A program made the translations under genes and the position numbers. This document shows, one piece after another, positions 1 to 8,668 of a stretch of DNA of 64,000 nt. Below the pieces are notes generated by a model that saw only the letters and a list, made by a program, of their open reading frames with translations, made no database searches and was not told where the DNA came from. Each line of letters begins with the position of its first letter. Positions within the stretch are counted from its first letter, which is position 1. The DNA is taken from positions 3,286,001 to 3,350,000 of the forward strand of contig NZ_CP077290.1 in NCBI RefSeq assembly GCF_019047785.1. The letters run 5' to 3'. This DNA comes from Enterobacter cancerogenus. Its GTDB lineage: Bacteria; Pseudomonadota; Gammaproteobacteria; Enterobacterales; Enterobacteriaceae.

Positions 1-24
1 GATGAACCAGGACGGAAATGTTAA

Positions 25-651
25 ATGACAGGTAAAAAGCGTTCTGCCAGCTCAAGCCGCTGGCTACAGGAACACTTTAGCGATAAATATGTTCAACAGG
101 CGCAGAAAAAGGGGTTGCGTTCCCGCGCCTGGTTTAAACTTGATGAAATACAGCAAAGTGACAAACTTTTTAAGCCGGGAATGACGGTTGTCGATCTCGG
201 TGCAGCACCTGGCGGATGGTCTCAGTATGCGGTTACGCAAATCGGCGGAACGGGCCGAATCATCGCATGCGATCTTTTACCAATGGATCCTATCGTTGGT
301 GTGGACTTCCTTCAGGGCGACTTTCGTGATGAATTAGTACTGAAAGCGTTACTTGATCGTGTAGGTGACAGTAAGGTCCAGGTTGTCATGTCTGATATGG
401 CACCAAATATGTGTGGAACACCGGCGGTGGATATCCCCCGCGCCATGTATCTGGTGGAGCTAGCGTTAGAAATGAGTCGTGATGTACTAGCGCCTGGTGG
501 TAGTTTTGTTGTGAAGGTGTTTCAGGGCGAAGGTTTCGAGGAGTATCTTAAGGAAATTCGCTCCCTGTTTGCGAAGGTCAAAGTTCGTAAGCCGGACTCT
601 TCCCGGGCTCGTTCTCGAGAAGTGTATATTGTAGCGACCGGGCGAAAATGA
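25..651 (+). CDS. rlmE: 23S rRNA 2'-O-ribose methyltransferase RlmE (FtsJ/RrmJ)
   Basis: RlmE methylates the 2'-OH of U2552 in the A-loop of 23S rRNA on the 50S subunit, using S-adenosylmethionine. The 208-residue product is nearly identical over its length to the E. coli protein as I recall it. It has the SAM-binding stretch [12 protein letters not shown], the catalytic Asp in SDMAPNMCG and the catalytic Lys in VVKVFQGEG, as expected for the K-D-K-E tetrad. It lies 93 bases before ftsH on the same strand, the usual rlmE-ftsH pairing. The E. coli neighbour yhbY would lie off the left edge. Confidence 0.97.
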   Translation: MTGKKRSASSSRWLQEHFSDKYVQQAQKKGLRSRAWFKLDEIQQSDKLFKPGMTVVDLGAAPGGWSQYAVTQIGGTGRIIACDLLPMDPIVGVDFLQGDFRDELVLKALLDRVGDSKVQVVMSDMAPNMCGTPAVDIPRAMYLVELALEMSRDVLAPGGSFVVKVFQGEGFEEYLKEIRSLFAKVKVRKPDSSRARSREVYIVATGRK

Positions 652-744
652 TAACCGGTGGATTTCAAACGAAAGTTTGAATGACACTGGATATAGAGTA
701 TCCTGACGCTGTTTTTAACACAGTTGTAATATGAGGTTAATCCC

Positions 745-2688
745 TTGAGTGACATGGCGAAAAACCTAATACTCTGGCTGGTCATTGCCGTTGTGCTGAT
801 GTCAGTATTCCAGAGCTTTGGGCCCAGCGAGTCGAATGGCCGCAAGGTGGATTATTCTACCTTCCTGCAGGAGGTCAATCAGGACCAGGTTCGCGAAGCG
901 CGTATCAACGGACGTGAGATCAACGTTACCAAGAAAGATAGTAACCGTTACACGACCTACATCCCGGTGAACGATCCTAAGCTGCTTGATAACCTTCTGA
1001 CTAAAAACGTCAAAGTGGTTGGTGAGCCGCCAGAAGAACCAAGCCTGCTGGCTTCTATCTTCATCTCCTGGTTCCCGATGCTGCTTCTTATTGGCGTCTG
1101 GATCTTCTTTATGCGTCAGATGCAGGGCGGCGGTGGCAAAGGTGCCATGTCGTTCGGTAAGAGCAAGGCGCGTATGCTAACGGAAGACCAGATCAAGACC
1201 ACCTTTGCCGACGTTGCAGGTTGTGACGAAGCGAAAGAAGAGGTGGGCGAGCTGGTTGAATACCTGCGCGAGCCGAGCCGTTTCCAGAAGCTGGGCGGTA
1301 AGATCCCGAAAGGCGTGCTTATGGTTGGCCCTCCGGGTACCGGTAAAACCCTGCTGGCGAAAGCCATCGCAGGCGAAGCGAAGGTGCCGTTCTTTACTAT
1401 TTCAGGTTCTGACTTCGTTGAAATGTTCGTGGGTGTCGGTGCATCTCGTGTGCGTGACATGTTCGAGCAGGCCAAGAAAGCAGCACCGTGCATTATCTTC
1501 ATCGATGAAATCGATGCCGTAGGCCGCCAGCGTGGCGCAGGCCTGGGCGGCGGTCACGATGAACGTGAACAGACGCTGAACCAGATGCTGGTTGAGATGG
1601 ACGGCTTTGAAGGTAACGAAGGTATCATCGTTATCGCGGCAACTAACCGTCCGGACGTTCTTGACCCTGCGCTTCTGCGTCCAGGTCGTTTCGACCGTCA
1701 GGTTGTGGTCGGTCTGCCGGATGTTCGCGGCCGTGAACAGATTCTGAAAGTTCACATGCGTCGCGTACCGCTGGCACCTGATATCGACGCGGCAATTATC
1801 GCGCGTGGTACCCCGGGCTTCTCCGGTGCGGACCTGGCGAACCTGGTCAACGAAGCGGCGCTGTTTGCTGCTCGCGGCAACAAGCGCGTCGTGTCCATGG
1901 TCGAGTTCGAAAAAGCGAAAGACAAAATCATGATGGGTGCGGAACGTCGCTCCATGGTGATGACGGAAGCGCAGAAAGAGTCCACGGCATATCACGAAGC
2001 AGGCCATGCGATTATTGGTCGCCTGGTACCGGAACACGATCCGGTGCATAAAGTGACGATTATTCCGCGCGGTCGTGCGCTGGGCGTGACGTTCTTCCTG
2101 CCGGAAGGCGATGCAATCAGCGCCAGCCGTCAGAAGCTGGAAAGCCAGATTTCGACCCTGTACGGTGGTCGTCTGGCGGAAGAGATTATCTACGGTGTGG
2201 AACATGTTTCGACCGGTGCGTCCAACGATATTAAAGTGGCGACAAACCTGGCGCGTAACATGGTGACTCAGTGGGGCTTCTCCGACAAACTCGGTCCGCT
2301 GCTGTATGCAGAGGAAGAGGGTGAAGTATTCCTGGGCCGTTCCGTCGCGAAAGCCAAACATATGTCCGATGAAACTGCACGTATCATCGACCAGGAAGTG
2401 AAAGCGCTGATCGAACGTAACTACGCTCGCGCACGTCAGATCCTGAACGACAATATGGACATCCTGCATTCGATGAAAGATGCGCTCATGAAATATGAGA
2501 CCATCGATGCTCCGCAGATTGACGACCTGATGGCACGTCGCGAAGTGCGTCCGCCAGCGGGCTGGGAAGACCCAGGCGCTTCCAACAATTCTGACAACAA
2601 TGGCACCCCGCGTGCACCGCGTCCGGTCGATGAACCGCGTACGCCAAACCCGGGTAACACCATGTCAGAACAGTTGGGCGACAAGTAA
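745..2688 (+). CDS. ftsH: ATP-dependent inner-membrane zinc metalloprotease FtsH
   Basis: FtsH is a hexameric AAA+ protease that degrades membrane proteins and regulators such as LpxC and sigma-32. Two N-terminal membrane segments (about residues 5-24 and 101-123) flank a periplasmic domain. The AAA domain follows with Walker A GPPGTGKT (residues 195-202), Walker [10 protein letters not shown] and the SRH region. The zinc protease site is HEAGH (417-421). The TTG at 745 has a GAGG ribosome site at suitable spacing. The in-frame ATG at 754 gives the 644-residue form used in E. coli annotation, so either start is possible. The C-terminal tail is close to E. coli. Confidence 0.97.
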   Translation: MSDMAKNLILWLVIAVVLMSVFQSFGPSESNGRKVDYSTFLQEVNQDQVREARINGREINVTKKDSNRYTTYIPVNDPKLLDNLLTKNVKVVGEPPEEPSLLASIFISWFPMLLLIGVWIFFMRQMQGGGGKGAMSFGKSKARMLTEDQIKTTFADVAGCDEAKEEVGELVEYLREPSRFQKLGGKIPKGVLMVGPPGTGKTLLAKAIAGEAKVPFFTISGSDFVEMFVGVGASRVRDMFEQAKKAAPCIIFIDEIDAVGRQRGAGLGGGHDEREQTLNQMLVEMDGFEGNEGIIVIAATNRPDVLDPALLRPGRFDRQVVVGLPDVRGREQILKVHMRRVPLAPDIDAAIIARGTPGFSGADLANLVNEAALFAARGNKRVVSMVEFEKAKDKIMMGAERRSMVMTEAQKESTAYHEAGHAIIGRLVPEHDPVHKVTIIPRGRALGVTFFLPEGDAISASRQKLESQISTLYGGRLAEEIIYGVEHVSTGASNDIKVATNLARNMVTQWGFSDKLGPLLYAEEEGEVFLGRSVAKAKHMSDETARIIDQEVKALIERNYARARQILNDNMDILHSMKDALMKYETIDAPQIDDLMARREVRPPAGWEDPGASNNSDNNGTPRAPRPVDEPRTPNPGNTMSEQLGDK

Positions 2689-2720
2689 GTCACTGCTGTT
2701 GATGCGTTTGTCTTAACTTC

Positions 2721-2753
2721 AAACCCTGGAGCTTGCTCCGGGGTTTTTCTTTT
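2721..2753 (+). terminator. Rho-independent terminator after ftsH
   Basis: A GC-rich hairpin (AACCCTGGAGC, TT loop, GCTCCGGGGTT) is followed by a T-rich run. It separates rlmE-ftsH from folP-glmM. Confidence 0.8.
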
Positions 2754-2787
2754 TCGCTAAACCATATAGATACCAGGGATTTTTGCC

Positions 2788-3636
2788 ATGAAACTTTTCG
2801 CCCAGGATTCGCATCTTGAACTCTCACATCCTCATGTGATGGGTATCCTGAATGTTACCCCTGACTCCTTCTCCGACGGCGGTACGCACAACACGCTTAT
2901 TGAGGCGGTTAAGCACGCGAATTTGATGATCAATGCGGGTGCCACCATCATTGATGTTGGCGGGGAGTCCACGCGTCCGGGGGCGGCGGATGTTTCAGTA
3001 GACGAAGAGTTGGCGCGCGTGGTGCCGGTGGTTGAGGCGATTGCGCAACGTTTTGAGGTATGGATTTCTGTCGATACATCAAAGCCTGAAGTGATTCGCG
3101 AAGTGGCGAGAGTGGGTGCTCACATCATCAATGACATTCGCTCGCTGACCGAGCCGGGCGCGCTGGAGGCGGCGGCAGAAACCGGTTTACCGGTGTGCCT
3201 GATGCATATGCAGGGGCAGCCGAAAACGATGCAGGAAGCGCCTAAGTACGACGATGTCTTTGCCGATGTAAATCGCTTCTTTATTGACCATATCGCACGC
3301 TGTGAACGTGCCGGCATCCCAAAAGAGAAATTGCTGCTCGACCCGGGGTTCGGTTTCGGTAAAAATCTTTCACACAACTATGCACTGCTTGCACGCTTGT
3401 CCGAATTCCATCATTTCGGCCTTCCGCTGCTGGTTGGTATGTCGAGAAAGTCGATGATCGGACAATTGCTGAATATCGGACCGAGTGAGCGTCTCAGCGG
3501 CAGCCTCGCTTGTGCGGTAATTGCAGCGATGCAGGGAGCACACATTATTCGCGTCCATGACGTAAAAGAAACAGTAGAAGCCATGCGCGTGGTAGAAGCC
3601 ACCCTGGCTGCCAAGGAAAACAAACGCTATGAGTAA
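2788..3636 (+). CDS. folP: Dihydropteroate synthase
   Basis: FolP condenses 6-hydroxymethyl-dihydropterin pyrophosphate with p-aminobenzoate in folate synthesis and is the sulfonamide target. The 282-residue length matches E. coli. The signatures [14 protein letters not shown] and [11 protein letters not shown] are present, with the phosphate-site region ending MSRKSMIG. Phe in the DSFSDGG loop and Pro in STRPGA are the usual sensitive-type residues, so no resistance change is visible. The stop overlaps the glmM start by 8 bases, which suggests coupled translation. Confidence 0.97.
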   Translation: MKLFAQDSHLELSHPHVMGILNVTPDSFSDGGTHNTLIEAVKHANLMINAGATIIDVGGESTRPGAADVSVDEELARVVPVVEAIAQRFEVWISVDTSKPEVIREVARVGAHIINDIRSLTEPGALEAAAETGLPVCLMHMQGQPKTMQEAPKYDDVFADVNRFFIDHIARCERAGIPKEKLLLDPGFGFGKNLSHNYALLARLSEFHHFGLPLLVGMSRKSMIGQLLNIGPSERLSGSLACAVIAAMQGAHIIRVHDVKETVEAMRVVEATLAAKENKRYE

Positions 3637-4966
3637 TCGTAAATATTTTGGTACCGATGGTATCCGTGGGCGCGTTGGCGATGCTCCAATCACTCCTGAT
3701 TTTGTTCTGAAGCTGGGTTGGGCGGCAGGTAAGGTGCTGGCGCGTCACGGCTCGCGTAAGATTATCATCGGTAAAGATACCCGTATTTCAGGCTATATGC
3801 TGGAATCTGCGCTTGAAGCAGGTCTGTCGGCTGCGGGGCTTTCCGCCTCCTTTACAGGCCCAATGCCGACGCCGGCCGTAGCCTATCTGACTCGCACCTT
3901 CCGCGCGGAAGCGGGGATTGTCATTTCAGCTTCGCACAACCCATTCTATGACAACGGCATCAAGTTCTTCTCCATCGATGGCACTAAGCTGCCGGATGAA
4001 GTTGAAGAAGCCATTGAAGCCGAAATGGAAAAAGAGATCACCTGCGTGGACTCCGCAGAGCTGGGTAAAGCGAACCGCATCGTCGATGCCGCTGGCCGCT
4101 ATATTGAGTTTTGCAAAGGCACCTTCCCGAATGAACTGAGCCTTGCCCACCTTAAAATCGTGGTGGACTGCGCCAACGGTGCGACCTACCACATTGCGCC
4201 AAACGTTTTCCGCGAGCTGGGTGCAAAAGTCATCACCATCGGCTGCGAGCCGGATGGCCTGAATATTAACGAAGAAGTTGGCGCGACGGACGTGCGTGCG
4301 CTGCAGGCGCGCGTGCTGGCTGAAAAAGCTGACCTCGGAATTGCGCTCGATGGTGACGGCGATCGCGTGATCATGGTCGACCACGAAGGCAACAAGGTCG
4401 ATGGCGATCAGATCCTCTACATCATTGCCCGCGAAGGGTTGCGTCAGGGCCAACTGCGCGGCGGCGCGGTCGGCACGCTAATGAGCAACATGGGTCTTGA
4501 GCTGGCGCTGAAACAGCTGGGTATCCCGTTTGTTCGCGCGAAAGTGGGGGACCGCTACGTGCTGGAGAAACTGCAGGAGAAAGGCTGGCGCATTGGCGCA
4601 GAAAACTCAGGTCACGTGATCCTGCTCGACAAAACCACCACCGGTGACGGCATCGTGGCGGGGCTGCAGGTGGTTGCGGCGATGGCGCGCAACCATATGA
4701 GCCTGCACGATCTGTGCAGCGGCATGAAGTTGTTCCCGCAGATCCTCGTCAATGTGCGTTTTACCGCCGGTAAAGGCGATCCGCTCGAAAATGAACAGGT
4801 GAAAGCGGTGATGGCGGAGGTTGAAGAAGCGCTCGGTAATCGTGGTCGCGTACTGTTGCGTAAGTCCGGTACCGAACCGTTAATCCGCGTTATGGTGGAA
4901 GGTGAAGACGAAGCGCATGTGACGGAATTAGCACATCGCATTGCGGATGCGGTGAAATCTGCATAA
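3629..4966 (+). CDS. glmM: Phosphoglucosamine mutase
   Basis: GlmM converts glucosamine-6-phosphate to glucosamine-1-phosphate for UDP-GlcNAc, and so for peptidoglycan and LPS. The 445 residues carry the phosphoserine loop VISASHNP with catalytic Ser102, the metal-binding loop DGDGDR, and the phosphate-binding [12 protein letters not shown] near the C-terminus. It forms an overlapping operon with folP. In E. coli K-12 secG follows directly. Here a 12-kb pilus locus intervenes. Confidence 0.97.
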   Translation: MSNRKYFGTDGIRGRVGDAPITPDFVLKLGWAAGKVLARHGSRKIIIGKDTRISGYMLESALEAGLSAAGLSASFTGPMPTPAVAYLTRTFRAEAGIVISASHNPFYDNGIKFFSIDGTKLPDEVEEAIEAEMEKEITCVDSAELGKANRIVDAAGRYIEFCKGTFPNELSLAHLKIVVDCANGATYHIAPNVFRELGAKVITIGCEPDGLNINEEVGATDVRALQARVLAEKADLGIALDGDGDRVIMVDHEGNKVDGDQILYIIAREGLRQGQLRGGAVGTLMSNMGLELALKQLGIPFVRAKVGDRYVLEKLQEKGWRIGAENSGHVILLDKTTTGDGIVAGLQVVAAMARNHMSLHDLCSGMKLFPQILVNVRFTAGKGDPLENEQVKAVMAEVEEALGNRGRVLLRKSGTEPLIRVMVEGEDEAHVTELAHRIADAVKSA

Positions 4967-4990
4967 ACCAGTAATATCGTTTTTTTGTTA

Positions 4991-5018
4991 AGGGGGCGAT
5001 TCAAATCGCCCTTTTTTA
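4991..5018 (+). terminator. Rho-independent terminator after glmM
   Basis: The stem GGGCGAT, loop TCAA, ATCGCCC is followed by six T residues and then a short (TA)n run. It closes folP-glmM and insulates the pilus operon. Confidence 0.85.
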
Positions 5019-5373
5019 TATATATATATCAGTGGTTTAAATATTTTTTTAAAATGCGATCGACAAGACACAAATAATGACATGATCATGTAATAATGTA
5101 ACTGCTTTTGTGAAAGTGGTATGATACTATTACAATATATTTCTGATTTTCTTGTTTCCTGTTGATCTTTCCTTTTTTAATTAATTCTTAATTATCTTTT
5201 AAATTAATATAGCTTGATTTAATTGGTTTGTTTATTTTTTATAGAGTTTATCCATAAATCTAAATTTATTCCTAATGTTTCCTATCTGCATATAAAATTT
5301 TAATTATTGTTCTTATAATTCGCTCCGTTCTCAGGAAGGGTCTTGGGAAGTTAAATATTTTAAGGGAAATAGA
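5019..5373 (+). promoter_or_regulatory. AT-rich upstream region and promoter of the pilus operon
   Basis: No gene is visible in these 355 bases, which are far richer in A and T than the flanking housekeeping genes. A promoter is readable: -35 TTGTGA (5108-5113), a 17-base spacer, and -10 TACAAT (5131-5136). It would give a leader of about 230 bases before the major pilin ATG at 5374. A perfect 12-base palindrome, ACATGATCATGT (5080-5091), lies just upstream of the -35 and could be an operator. A second -10-like TATAAT (5314-5319) has no good -35. The composition suits H-NS silencing, which is inference only. Confidence 0.6.
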
Positions 5374-6087
5374 ATGAATAGTCTGGTTTGGAAAATGAAA
5401 GGGAATATGAATCGCAAGGCAGCGAAATTACAAGAAATGAGAAAGCAGCGCGGTGTAACCCTGCTTGAAATCATTATCGTACTGGGCATTATCGGCGTTA
5501 TCGCCGCAGGCGTGGTTATTCTGGCACAGCGTGCATTTACCGCACAGGATCTGTCAGACATTCAGAACAATGCGAACAGCATCCGTACATCCATGACTGA
5601 AGCATTTAAAGATGAAGGCAGCTATCCTGAAGATAAAGGCGGTATCGTTGGTCTGACCAAGTCTACCATTGCTAAATCTACTCTGGATACGCCAATCGTA
5701 ACGCTGGTTAAACTGGGTAAAATCTCTCCAGACGAATCCTTCAACGGCGTTTCTAACGATGCGTTCCAGCTCACCAATGCAAAAATTGACGATACGACTT
5801 CCCAGAACAAAGCCTTTGTGCTGGTGGTAAACGGCCTGGAAACCGAAGAATGTCGTAACCTGATCTCCGAAATGGGCAACCAGTGGGATTACGTAGAAGC
5901 ACTGAAAGATGGTGCCAGTGCCGGTAAAACTGTTGCAAGTGTAACTGGTCGTAACCTGAGCGTAGCTAAGTCTGGAGCGATCCTGAAAACTCTGACTTCT
6001 GGTGAGATCGCAGCAGCAGACATCACTGCTACAGGTGTCTGTGATGGCGCTGGTGCAGTTAACGGCGTGATCTTCGGCAGCAAATAA
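5374..6087 (+). CDS. Major type IVb prepilin (TcpA/CofA-like)
   Basis: This is the likely main pilus subunit. The 237-residue precursor has a long, Lys/Arg-rich leader of 27 residues ending in Gly, then VTLLEIIIVLGIIG. Cleavage would give mature Val1 and the conserved Glu5, the type IVb pattern. The hydrophobic helix spans about residues 28-53. Only two cysteines occur (160 and 223), the place of the type IVb C-terminal disulfide loop. The ATG at 5374 is chosen for its AAGGGA site. ATGs at 5395 and 5407 would shorten only the leader. It is first in the operon and is followed by a very stable hairpin, fitting a highly expressed subunit. Type IVb class is secure; pilus type by sequence alone is inferred. 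Confidence 0.9.
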   Translation: MNSLVWKMKGNMNRKAAKLQEMRKQRGVTLLEIIIVLGIIGVIAAGVVILAQRAFTAQDLSDIQNNANSIRTSMTEAFKDEGSYPEDKGGIVGLTKSTIAKSTLDTPIVTLVKLGKISPDESFNGVSNDAFQLTNAKIDDTTSQNKAFVLVVNGLETEECRNLISEMGNQWDYVEALKDGASAGKTVASVTGRNLSVAKSGAILKTLTSGEIAAADITATGVCDGAGAVNGVIFGSK

Positions 6088-6102
6088 TTAAGTAACGTAT
6101 TT

Positions 6103-6128
6103 AGCACCCGCCCTTCGGGGCGGGTGCT
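6103..6128 (+). terminator. UUCG-capped hairpin between major and minor pilin genes
   Basis: A perfect 11-bp stem closes on a C(UUCG)G tetraloop directly after the major pilin stop. The following T tract is short and broken by G (TTTGTT), so it should be a partial terminator or a 3'-end stabiliser. Either would make pilin mRNA more abundant than the downstream assembly genes. Confidence 0.75.
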
Positions 6129-6161
6129 TTGTTAATGGTGCGATGGAAAGGGTATCAGTTA

Positions 6162-8183
6162 ATGCGTAGCAGAAAGGATTCAGGCTTCAGCTTGCTGGAA
6201 ATCATTATTGTGATGACTATCGCCGGTGGCGTTATGGTGATGTACACGCACTATGCGCGGAATAAAGCTGAAAACATAGCCCAGCAAAATGTTACGGACG
6301 CCATTGCTGAAGAGATGAAAGGAGTTCTCAACTTCATTGATGACGACACTATCGCCCTCGTTGGAACGAAAAACGAAAGAGATAATCCGCTTTACAGTGA
6401 TGTGGAACCTTTTTATGACGATTATCACCATCGAATCACCAATGAGATAAATGAAACCGATACAGATACTGAAGACAACTATTATTTGTGGGGTAATAGC
6501 AGTAGTAAAAACCAGCAGCAGCGCTATCTGTTTATAAGCAGCGCCTGTAAAACCTCTTTAAAATCAGAATTCGAATTCGAAAAAGAGTATTTGCCATGCT
6601 TTATGCGCAATGTGGCAACTAACTCCACGGCTGTCATAGACCGCGTGGGTTTTGCGACCGGTAATAACGATGAAGACTCCGATCGTAAATATGATATCAA
6701 CCGCATCGATGTGATCGTCCGCTTCAAAAAAGAAGAGACAAACAGCGACTATCACTTTGCTGATTTAACACCGCATTTTAACGAGGCCTTTGCAAAGGCG
6801 GGTTTCGCGGTATCGCATTCGATTGTCGTACACCGCAAGAACAGTTCATCTGACTGGCAGCTGGTACTGAAGAAGAAGGACAATACAACCCCTGTCGAGT
6901 TGAGCAGCTTAGGCAGCAACCTTGATGCGCTGGATCAGTACAAAAAAGACGAATTCGGCGTGCGCTTTACCATTGACACCAATGATAACTCCAGCAACAG
7001 CAGCAATATGGGCGGTAAGGTATGCTGGACCCGCGGCGATAGCGGCGTGAAGCTTTGTTACGATGATAATCCGGGCACCGGTGAGCGTGGCGAAGACACG
7101 GTGCTGGCGCTCAATATGACCGACCCGGACAATCCGCGTGGTGAAAAAGTCATGACGGGGACCTTAAAGGCGAACGTTGTCATGGAAAATACCGCTTCTC
7201 GGGTGAATATTTTTCAACGTTCAGGGGGCAGTTTAAAATTTGACTCGGACGGTAATCCGTTACCTTTGCATCGTAAAGATAAGAACGGCGACCGTTATAC
7301 GGTTGAACTTTCAGGCAGTGATTCGGAAGGCGGCTTCTACAATGCCGAGGAAAGTGCGGATGGTGGTTTCGAATTAGATACTCCTGACTATCCAGACGCT
7401 GCTTTTGACGCTTATGAATTAGTGACGCCTGCCGTCACGGCGTACAGTGAAAAAGGTCATATAACAAATAATCAGCAGGGTATTAACCTCAACCATCGCG
7501 CTGGAGATGGCCAGAATTTTGATAATGATGATGATGATGACATTAATATTACTGAATATGATGACAATGCACATAACCCAGCCCATGTTCTGGATAATAT
7601 ACACACGTCACAAGGTTATTACGATTCCAATGGCGGGGGGTATCGTTATGCGGTACAAACCTGTCCTCAGGTAGAGCAAGATATTGTGCTTCGTGATGCA
7701 AGGGGTAATCCACTGCGCGATGAAAACGGAAAGGTAAAAACCTATAAATACGCCAGGAAATTATACCCGAGAATGACTGCCTCTATTTCATCCGTTGCAG
7801 CGTATCGGGCAACGGCAATAAAAAATGGTGTTATTCCCAATGGTTTTTATGCGTCAGATAAAACCAGGCAGGGCCTGAGTGAACACGACGAAAATGACGA
7901 GGTGGGCTCGCTTACGGGACTTGCGGTGCAGGTTGAAATTGCAGAGCAGGGTCGTCGCTCAAGTGACAATTTTTTTGTGACTGGGGGGTCGCACCATTTA
8001 TATAGCAATTTAAAATATGTATGGGTTATCTCTGGCATTATGAGAATGTATGATGAAAAAACAGCAACCACCTATGACGTACTGAACCCGGGTACCGCTT
8101 CTTACGTTTTTCATACGTGGTGTAGCACCATTCCTCAGGATGGTACGCCTGCAGATATACTAGATACTCAGCAATACCAATAA
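6162..8183 (+). CDS. Very long type IV minor pilin, possible tip protein (TcpB/CofB position)
   Basis: The N-terminus MRSRKDSG then FSLLEIIIVMTIAG is a class III signal with Glu5, so prepilin peptidase should process it. The chosen ATG (6162) has an AAAGGG site; in-frame upstream starts overlap the hairpin. At 673 residues it is larger than TcpB or CofB, as I recall those. Six cysteines fall as plausible pairs: 129/146, 288/299 and 501/654. The middle is rich in Asn, Asp and Ser, with a short Asp run near residues 454-460. Position after the major pilin matches TcpB/CofB, which sit at the pilus tip and act in assembly and retraction. The C-terminal half is not recognised and could carry binding activity, which is inference. 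Confidence 0.8.
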   Translation: MRSRKDSGFSLLEIIIVMTIAGGVMVMYTHYARNKAENIAQQNVTDAIAEEMKGVLNFIDDDTIALVGTKNERDNPLYSDVEPFYDDYHHRITNEINETDTDTEDNYYLWGNSSSKNQQQRYLFISSACKTSLKSEFEFEKEYLPCFMRNVATNSTAVIDRVGFATGNNDEDSDRKYDINRIDVIVRFKKEETNSDYHFADLTPHFNEAFAKAGFAVSHSIVVHRKNSSSDWQLVLKKKDNTTPVELSSLGSNLDALDQYKKDEFGVRFTIDTNDNSSNSSNMGGKVCWTRGDSGVKLCYDDNPGTGERGEDTVLALNMTDPDNPRGEKVMTGTLKANVVMENTASRVNIFQRSGGSLKFDSDGNPLPLHRKDKNGDRYTVELSGSDSEGGFYNAEESADGGFELDTPDYPDAAFDAYELVTPAVTAYSEKGHITNNQQGINLNHRAGDGQNFDNDDDDDINITEYDDNAHNPAHVLDNIHTSQGYYDSNGGGYRYAVQTCPQVEQDIVLRDARGNPLRDENGKVKTYKYARKLYPRMTASISSVAAYRATAIKNGVIPNGFYASDKTRQGLSEHDENDEVGSLTGLAVQVEIAEQGRRSSDNFFVTGGSHHLYSNLKYVWVISGIMRMYDEKTATTYDVLNPGTASYVFHTWCSTIPQDGTPADILDTQQYQ

Positions 8184-8214
8184 GTATATATTATGATAAT
8201 GGAATATAAATAAT

Positions 8215-8655
8215 ATGAATATTATTAAATGTAATAAATGGACAATGGCAGGCATATTGTTGTGTAGCATGAGCTATGCCCATGCATCGATGAATACATC
8301 ACCTGCGGTGGAACCCTCTACTAATGCAGCAACGCCTGTAGTGGAAAAAACGCCGCGCAATCCCTTTACATCGGAAAGTGTCGTTTCACCGGTTTATTCA
8401 TCTTCAGTCGCTTCGCTGGTATTGCAGGAAAACGAGTTGTTAAGTCAGGCTATCAAGCAGTGGGCTGAAAGCAATCACTATAAGCTGTTCTGGAACAGTA
8501 AAAAGGATTATTTGATTTACAACACCATAACCCTCAGTGGGAAAACGGATGATGATATTCTGCAATCATTGGGAGATCTCTTTTTCTCCGAGAATTATGG
8601 TTTGGTCGTTAAAAAGTACGAAAAAAACCACGTGATTGTTGTCGATGAAATGTAA
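8215..8655 (+). CDS. TcpQ-domain periplasmic protein (secretin partner)
   Basis: The 146-residue product has a signal peptide ending near SYAHA, a Pro/Thr/Ser-rich linker, and a C-terminal domain (about 70-146) resembling the TcpQ/PilL C-terminal family, with LLSQAIKQWAESNHYKLFW and a final VIVVDEM strand. In the TCP system TcpQ stabilises and places the outer-membrane secretin TcpC. The next gene here is the secretin, in the same order. Domain assignment is by pattern from memory and is fairly firm; the partner role is inferred. Confidence 0.75.
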   Translation: MNIIKCNKWTMAGILLCSMSYAHASMNTSPAVEPSTNAATPVVEKTPRNPFTSESVVSPVYSSSVASLVLQENELLSQAIKQWAESNHYKLFWNSKKDYLIYNTITLSGKTDDDILQSLGDLFFSENYGLVVKKYEKNHVIVVDEM

Positions 8656-8668
8656 GTGGATGGAACCC

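Noticed and set aside
1402..2469. 355-residue open frame on the minus strand inside ftsH
   Set aside because: It is the antisense of a strongly conserved gene and the protein has no recognisable family.
5019..5030. Short TA dinucleotide run as a phase-variable repeat
   Set aside because: Only about six units and directly after the terminator T tract, too far from any start or promoter element to be convincing.
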